Shown: positions 7,399-10,697 of the stretch, piece by piece
Position numbering within the stretch: the first letter of the stretch is position 1
Layout: the number at the start of each line of letters is the position of its first letter
Assembly (NCBI GenBank): GCA_946886675.1
Contig: CAMPIZ010000032.1
Location: 1 to 10,697, forward strand
Source: an uncultured Flavobacterium sp.
GTDB lineage: Bacteria; Bacteroidota; Bacteroidia; Flavobacteriales; Flavobacteriaceae
Direction of reading: 5' to 3'
Length of the DNA stretch: 10,697 nucleotides
Notes under the pieces: model-generated
Told to the model about the DNA's origin: nothing
What the model saw: the letters and a program-made list of their open reading frames with translations, nothing else
Database searches by the model: none
Position numbers and translations under genes: made by a program

Positions 7399-7953
7399 AT
7401 GAAAAAAACTATTTTAACCTACGGCCTTATCGGAGGAGTAATCAGTACCATTGGGTTTCTAATTACAAGCATCACCGGACATGAGGATATGACCAACGCT
7501 ATGATCATTGGCTTTGCTTCAATGTTTGTAGCCTTCTCATTGATCTTCGTAGGAATAAAAAGCTACAGAGACAAAAAAGCCGGTGGCAGTATAACCTTTG
7601 GTAATGCATTTTTAATGGGTGCGATTATGTCGTTTATCACATCTTCTGTTTATGTTATTGTGTGGCTTATAGCGTTGTATAATTTCTATCCTGATTTTGC
7701 ACAGCAATATGCAGATACCCAGATTGAACAGATGAAGGCCGCTGGAAAAACAGCAGAGGAAATAAACAGGCAGATAGCCCAGAATAAGGAGTTTGTAGAG
7801 TCTTATAAAAATCCTTTGGTGGTAATTTTGTATACTTATATGGAAATCTTCCCTATAGGGTTACTTTTTGCGCTTATAGCGGCTGCAATATTAAAAAAGA
7901 AAAATCAACAAGATAAAGAAGAATTAAACACATGGCTGGAATCACAGGAATAG
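7399..7953 (+). CDS. DUF4199 family integral membrane protein
   Basis: A 184-residue membrane protein of the Bacteroidota family DUF4199, whose function is unknown. Hydrophobic segments lie at about 5-25 (LTYGLIGGVISTIGFLIT), 33-54, 69-93 and 139-165. They are interrupted by a charged, helical, probably exposed region (95-137, AQQYADTQIEQMKAAGKTAE) between TM3 and TM4. A short SYRDKKAGGSITFGNAF loop (55-71) between TM2 and TM3 and the C-terminal KKKNQQDKEE are basic or charged, fitting the cytoplasmic side. The ATG at 7399 was chosen because MKKTILTYGLIGG is the family-like start; an upstream in-frame TTG at 7363 would place the start inside the promoter. The last 22 nt overlap the start of the VOC gene, pointing to coupled translation. 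Placement beside the LuxR-type gene suggests, but does not prove, joint regulation. Confidence 0.88.
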   Translation: MKKTILTYGLIGGVISTIGFLITSITGHEDMTNAMIIGFASMFVAFSLIFVGIKSYRDKKAGGSITFGNAFLMGAIMSFITSSVYVIVWLIALYNFYPDFAQQYADTQIEQMKAAGKTAEEINRQIAQNKEFVESYKNPLVVILYTYMEIFPIGLLFALIAAAILKKKNQQDKEELNTWLESQE

Positions 7954-8294
7954 GCGGATTATTTTTCCGTTCACAAGACAGTAAGGCATTAAGCGAATGG
8001 TATGAAAAATATTTTGGTATCCATTCAGTAAGCAGTGGTAAGATGTGGAAACAGGAGTACGGACCTACAGTATTTGCACCTTTTAAGGCTGATACTAAAT
8101 ATTTTGGCGAAAACCAGCAATTTATGGTAAACTTCAGGGTAGAAGGACTGGAAAAGTTTCTGGATATGCTAAAATCCGAAGGAGTAAAAATCGATCAAAA
8201 CCGTGAAGAAATGGAATTTGGCAAGTTTGCATGGGTATACGATCCTGAGGGTAATAAAATAGAATTATGGGAACCTGCCCCAGAAAACGAATAA
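7932..8294 (+). CDS. VOC superfamily (glyoxalase/bleomycin-resistance fold) protein
   Basis: Small cytoplasmic protein of 120 residues, the usual length of a single-unit VOC protein with two beta-alpha-beta-beta-beta modules. The first module opens with ITGIGGLFFRSQDSKALSEW and YEKYFGIH; the second with QFMVNFRVEGLEKFLDML; it ends with FAWVYDPEGNKIELWEP, the classic VOC C-terminal motif. The glutamate of IELWEP, often a metal ligand, is kept. The first-strand position that is histidine in GloA is glycine or phenylalanine here (GIGGLFF), and the start of module 2 lacks the usual His (QFMVNF), so a classical glyoxalase metal site is unlikely. The ATG lies inside the end of the DUF4199 gene (22-nt overlap) and is needed to keep the first strand. 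Substrate not predictable. Confidence 0.88.
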   Translation: MAGITGIGGLFFRSQDSKALSEWYEKYFGIHSVSSGKMWKQEYGPTVFAPFKADTKYFGENQQFMVNFRVEGLEKFLDMLKSEGVKIDQNREEMEFGKFAWVYDPEGNKIELWEPAPENE

Positions 8295-8317
8295 CATATT
8301 AATTCACAATATAAAAT

Positions 8318-8340
8318 GTGCCCAAAAGGCACTTTTTTTG
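8318..8340 (+). terminator. Probable intrinsic terminator after the VOC gene
   Basis: GTGCC (8318-8322) pairs with GGCAC (8328-8332) around a 5-nt loop (CAAAA). A seven-T run (8333-8339) follows, and an A run precedes the stem (8313-8316) that can pair with part of the T run across one T/T mismatch. The stem is short but GC-rich and the layout is typical. Confidence 0.65.
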
Positions 8341-8363
8341 TATACCCTAATAGGCTATATTTG
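8338..8363 (+). promoter_or_regulatory. Candidate promoter of the Crp/Fnr-family gene
   Basis: An exact -7 element TATATTTG lies at 8356-8363. The nearest TTG (8338-8340) is only 15 nt upstream, shorter than the usual 17-23, so the -33 assignment is uncertain. A start near 8368 would leave a leader of about 13 nt before the ATG at 8381. Confidence 0.5.
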
Positions 8364-8380
8364 TTGTAAAGTCTTACAGC

Positions 8381-8968
8381 ATGGATAAGTTTTCCCAAAT
8401 AAACGAAAGTATCAGCAGGTATGTTTCCTTTACAAATGAGGAACTGGATACTTTTAATTCATTATTGGAATATAGGGAAGTGCCTAAAAAAACAACAATG
8501 CTTCGCGAAGGTGAAATGTGCAACTTTGAAGCTTTTGTGGTAAAAGGATGTTTAAGAAGGTACTGTATTAATTCCGGAGGAGCAGAAGTAATATTGCAGT
8601 TTGCTGTAGAAAACTCATGGATAAGCGATATTTCTTTCAGTATTTATGAAGATAAGCCAAGCCATACATATATAGAAACGCTGGAAGACTGCGAACTTTT
8701 ACTATTTTCTCCCGAAACTAAAGAAGAGCTATTTGCCAAAGCTCCAAGATTTGAAAGGGCCTTTCGCATTTTACTGTACAGAAACCTTGCGGTAACCCAG
8801 GAAAGGCTGTTTAACACTATAGCTAAAACCGCTATGGATAAATACCTGGAATTCTTGCAACACTACCCTACCCTGCCACAGCGTGTGGCACAACACTATA
8901 TTGCCTCATATCTGGGCATCTCTGCCGAATTTCTAAGCAAGGTAAGAGCCAAAATTGCAAAGCACTAG
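8381..8968 (+). CDS. Crp/Fnr-family transcriptional regulator
   Basis: Cytoplasmic regulator of 195 residues, typical of the Bacteroidota Crp/Fnr group. The N-terminal cyclic-nucleotide-binding-like beta barrel covers about 20-115 (EVPKKTTMLREGEMCNFEAF and VVKGCLRRYCINSGGAEVIL are recognisable). A dimerisation helix follows (about 120-150, FRILLYRNLAVTQERLF). The C-terminal helix-turn-helix spans about 166-191 (LPQRVAQHYIASYLGISAEF, then LSKVRAKI). The canonical phosphate-binding cassette of cAMP-binding CRP is not evident, and I see no N-terminal cysteine cluster for an Fnr iron-sulfur centre, so the ligand is unknown. An exact TAnnTTTG element sits upstream. The gene is followed by a 189-nt structured non-coding stretch and then the pirin and YceI genes, which are plausible but unproven targets. 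Confidence 0.9.
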   Translation: MDKFSQINESISRYVSFTNEELDTFNSLLEYREVPKKTTMLREGEMCNFEAFVVKGCLRRYCINSGGAEVILQFAVENSWISDISFSIYEDKPSHTYIETLEDCELLLFSPETKEELFAKAPRFERAFRILLYRNLAVTQERLFNTIAKTAMDKYLEFLQHYPTLPQRVAQHYIASYLGISAEFLSKVRAKIAKH

Positions 8969-8984
8969 CTTGTATTGATATTTG
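8955..8984 (+). promoter_or_regulatory. Weak candidate promoter at the end of the crp-like gene
   Basis: TTG (8955-8957), a 19-nt spacer and GATATTTG (8977-8984), one mismatch from TAnnTTTG. If used, transcription would start near 8989 and give the pirin gene a leader of about 170 nt that includes the hairpin at 9001-9034 and the palindrome at 9097-9112. The -33 element lies inside the crp-like coding end. Confidence 0.3.
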
Positions 8985-9000
8985 TCTGTGTTCCAATAAG

Positions 9001-9034
9001 TAAATATGGCAGTACCACTTAGCTGCAATATTTA
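9001..9034. repeat. Imperfect 12-bp inverted repeat (hairpin or operator) in the crp-pirin intergenic region
   Basis: TAAATATGGCAG (9001-9012) and CTGCAATATTTA (9023-9034) are inverted copies matching at 11 of 12 positions, around a 10-nt loop. No T run follows, so it is not a standard terminator. The left arm can also pair perfectly over 8 bases with CCATATTT at 9047-9054 (AAATATGG at 9002-9009), so two mutually exclusive structures are possible. The rest of 8969-9157 holds two CCTTTAG copies, a pyrimidine-rich tract and a palindrome, but no credible gene. Confidence 0.6.
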
Positions 9035-9096
9035 ACCTTTAGACTTCCATATTTGCCTTTAGCTTTCGTCTTTTCGACTTTCTATTTCTTGTCCTA

Positions 9097-9112
9097 GTTC
9101 AATGTTTTGAAC
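9097..9112. promoter_or_regulatory. Perfect palindrome GTTCAA-N4-TTGAAC upstream of pirin, candidate operator
   Basis: GTTCAA (9097-9102) and TTGAAC (9107-9112) are exact inverted copies with a 4-base spacer (TGTT). The 6-4-6 geometry is like that of dimeric helix-turn-helix operators, and the half-site resembles the TTGA-N6-TCAA type used by Fnr-like proteins without matching it exactly. It lies 45 bp before the pirin ATG and 13 bp before a weak -7-like GAACTTTG (9125-9132). Confidence 0.45.
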
Positions 9113-9157
9113 CAATGGTTTATAGAACTTTGTATAATAATATTAATAACGGGTGTT

Positions 9158-10033
9158 ATGAAACGAAAAGATTTTATAAAGAAAGGACTAATGGGCACCG
9201 GCATGTTTATAACATCAGCAGCCATTGGCGAAACCCTGAAAAATGAAATTGATGAAATAGCCCCGCTAGAGCTTATAGGATATAATCATTTACCAATCGA
9301 AAAATCTAAAATTATGGAAAATACTGTTTTACATAAAGCCAATACCAGAGGCCATGCAAACCATGGCTGGCTGGATTCACATCACACTTTCAGCTTTGCT
9401 AACTACTACAATCCTGACAGGATGCATTTTGGTGCATTACGTGTACTTAATGATGACAGGGTTGATCCCGGAATGGGTTTTGGAACCCATCCACACGACA
9501 ATATGGAAATAATTTCCATCCCGCTGGAAGGCGACCTGGAGCATAAAGACAGCATGGGCAATACTACAGTGATAAAAAAAGGCGATATACAGGTTATGAG
9601 CGCCGGTACAGGTGTGCATCACAGCGAGTATAACAAAAATAAAGATAAGCTAACCAAATTCCTTCAGATATGGGTGTATCCTAACAAAAGGAATGTAACA
9701 CCGCGTTACGATCAGATAACCCTTAACGAAGCCGACAGGCACAATAAACTACAGCAGATATTGTCTCCCAACCCTGATGATGAAGGTGTCTGGATACACC
9801 AGGATGCGTGGTTTCATTTGGGCAATTTTGATAAGGATACCACAGTACAATATGACATTAAGAAAAAAGGAAATGGCGTTTATGCCTTTGTCTTAAATGG
9901 AGATTTTATCATACAGGGGCATGAAATTAATCTGCGTGACGGACTTGGTATTTGGAATACGGAGAGTATTTCCGTTAAAGCAGTCAGCGACAACGCCGAA
10001 ATACTGCTAATGGAAGTACCGATGGCTCTTTAA
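9158..10033 (+). CDS. Pirin family protein with an N-terminal export-like extension
   Basis: A 291-residue bicupin of the pirin family. The catalytic-type metal ligands of the N-terminal cupin are present: H111 and H113 (GTHPHDNMEI), then H155 and E157 (GTGVHHSEYN). Other hallmarks are RGHANHGWLDSHHTFSF (64-80), FGALRVLNDD (91-100) and VTPRYDQ (180-186). Known pirins act as redox-responsive cofactors or quercetin dioxygenases; which applies here is unknown. The core begins near M53 (ATG at 9314, giving 239 aa). The upstream ATG at 9158 adds MKRKDFIKKGLMGTGMF and ITSAAIG, which resembles a Tat or Sec signal with a basic start and a weak hydrophobic stretch but without the full twin arginine. 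I chose 9158 because the extension is open and signal-like. Start choice and location remain uncertain. YceI follows 49 bp downstream. Confidence 0.88.
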   Translation: MKRKDFIKKGLMGTGMFITSAAIGETLKNEIDEIAPLELIGYNHLPIEKSKIMENTVLHKANTRGHANHGWLDSHHTFSFANYYNPDRMHFGALRVLNDDRVDPGMGFGTHPHDNMEIISIPLEGDLEHKDSMGNTTVIKKGDIQVMSAGTGVHHSEYNKNKDKLTKFLQIWVYPNKRNVTPRYDQITLNEADRHNKLQQILSPNPDDEGVWIHQDAWFHLGNFDKDTTVQYDIKKKGNGVYAFVLNGDFIIQGHEINLRDGLGIWNTESISVKAVSDNAEILLMEVPMAL

Positions 10034-10082
10034 AATTTTGTAACTTACTATTTATACAAATTAACAACTAAAATTAATAATT

Positions 10083-10613
10083 ATGGCAACAACAAAATGG
10101 GTTGTAGACCCTGCACATTCAGAAATAAGGTTTAAGGTAAAGCACATGATGTTTACCAATGTATCAGGGAGCTTTGAAAAATTTGATGCAACAGTAGAAA
10201 CGGATGATGATAATTTTGAAAACGCAAAAATCGAATTTAAAGGTGAAGCCGGTTCGCTTAGCACAGGTAATGCAGATCGTGACAACCATCTTTTAAGCCC
10301 TGACTTTTTTGATGTGGAAAAATATCCAAACTTAACTTTTAAGTCTACATCGTTTAAACAGGAAAGTGGCGATGAATATGAGTTAAAAGGCGATCTAACC
10401 ATTAACGGTGTAACCAAGCCTGTAAAGCTTGATGTAGAGTTTGGCGGTACTGCAAAAGACCCGTGGGGTAATACAAAGGCAGGTTTTTCGGCTACAGGAA
10501 AAATAAACCGTAAAGACTGGGGGCTTAACTGGAATGCAGCACTGGAAACAGGGGGTGTACTGGTAGGCGAAGAAGTAAAACTTGCTATAGAATTACAGTT
10601 TGTGAAGGGATAA
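10083..10613 (+). CDS. YceI family lipocalin-like protein, cytoplasmic type
   Basis: A 176-residue YceI-domain protein covering the whole family length. Recognisable stretches are WVVDPAHSEIRFKVKHMMF (6-24), ADRDNHLLSPDFFDVEKYP (64-82), LKGDLTINGVTKPVKLDVEF (101-120), GFSATGKINRKDWGL (134-148) and VGEEVKLAIELQF (161-173). Proteins of this fold bind isoprenoid-like or other amphipathic ligands in a beta barrel; many members are periplasmic. This one has no signal peptide, so it is predicted to stay in the cytoplasm. It begins 49 bp after pirin in the same direction, with an A-rich upstream region and no clear TAnnTTTG, so it is probably read from the pirin promoter. A strong terminator follows. 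Ligand unknown. Confidence 0.94.
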   Translation: MATTKWVVDPAHSEIRFKVKHMMFTNVSGSFEKFDATVETDDDNFENAKIEFKGEAGSLSTGNADRDNHLLSPDFFDVEKYPNLTFKSTSFKQESGDEYELKGDLTINGVTKPVKLDVEFGGTAKDPWGNTKAGFSATGKINRKDWGLNWNAALETGGVLVGEEVKLAIELQFVKG

Positions 10614-10637
10614 AAATTATATTTTTTATATAGGAAG

Positions 10638-10673
10638 AACCTGCGTGCTCAGCTTTTGAGACGCAGGTTTTTT
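10638..10673 (+). terminator. Strong intrinsic terminator after the YceI gene
   Basis: AACCTGCGT (10638-10646) pairs with ACGCAGGTT (10661-10669). An inner CTCA/TGAG stem (10648-10651 with 10657-10660) extends it across one bulged G. A T run (10668-10673) follows directly. It closes the pirin-yceI unit 24 bases after the stop. Confidence 0.92.
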
Positions 10674-10697
10674 ATAAGAAATTTTGTATGTTAGCGT

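Noticed and set aside
9006..9035. Nine-codon ORF (MAVPLSCNI) in the crp-pirin gap, considered as a leader peptide
   Set aside because: Too short to distinguish from chance, no ribosome-binding signal, and no run of regulatory codons.
9107..9157. TTG start that would add 17 hydrophobic residues before the pirin ATG
   Set aside because: It starts inside the GTTCAA/TTGAAC palindrome and next to the likely promoter, uses a rare start codon, and the ATG at 9158 already gives a signal-like N-terminus.

Overview
The window looks like chromosomal DNA of a flavobacterium (Bacteroidota, Flavobacterium-like). It is AT-rich, ribosome-binding sites are mostly A-rich rather than Shine-Dalgarno, and several genes are preceded by the flavobacterial promoter pattern TTG-N(17-23)-TAnnTTTG. 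Protein families typical of the phylum are also present: a DUF4199 protein, a DUF4369-like plus TlpA architecture, a short membrane-anchored LuxR regulator, and UPF0246/YaaA. I see ten protein genes and no RNA genes, mobile elements or CRISPR arrays. No gene-free stretch exceeds 300 bases; the longest is about 190 bases, at 8969-9157.

Layout. 2-2654: the end of an EmrAB-type multidrug efflux operon, with an HlyD-family adaptor cut by the left edge and a DHA2 major facilitator pump. It ends at a bidirectional terminator shared with the convergent yaaA (2782-3540, minus). 3649-7276: a plus-strand unit of an ABC ATPase, an unusual fused ABC permease-DUF4369-TlpA thioredoxin protein, and a membrane-tethered LuxR-type regulator that also has its own promoter placed so close to the ATG that the message may be leaderless. 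7399-8294: a DUF4199 membrane protein overlapping a VOC (glyoxalase-fold) gene by 22 nt. 8381-8968: a Crp/Fnr-family regulator. 9158-10613: a pirin with an N-terminal export-like extension, then a cytoplasmic-type YceI protein, closed by a strong terminator.

How the genes may work together (inference). The window is a mosaic of small stress-response and envelope modules. EmrAB pumps toxic compounds. The BcrA/lantibiotic-immunity-type ATPase with its permease-thioredoxin fusion could couple membrane export or protection to periplasmic thiol chemistry. The tethered LuxR protein could report on the membrane and control nearby genes. The Crp/Fnr regulator, pirin and YceI form a second neighbourhood. 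The crp-pirin intergenic region holds a 12-bp imperfect inverted repeat with an alternative pairing partner, and a perfect GTTCAA-N4-TTGAAC palindrome; both are candidates for regulation of pirin.

Most novel elements: the ABC permease-TlpA fusion, the possibly leaderless tethered LuxR gene, the pirin with an export-like N-terminus, and the structured crp-pirin intergenic region.
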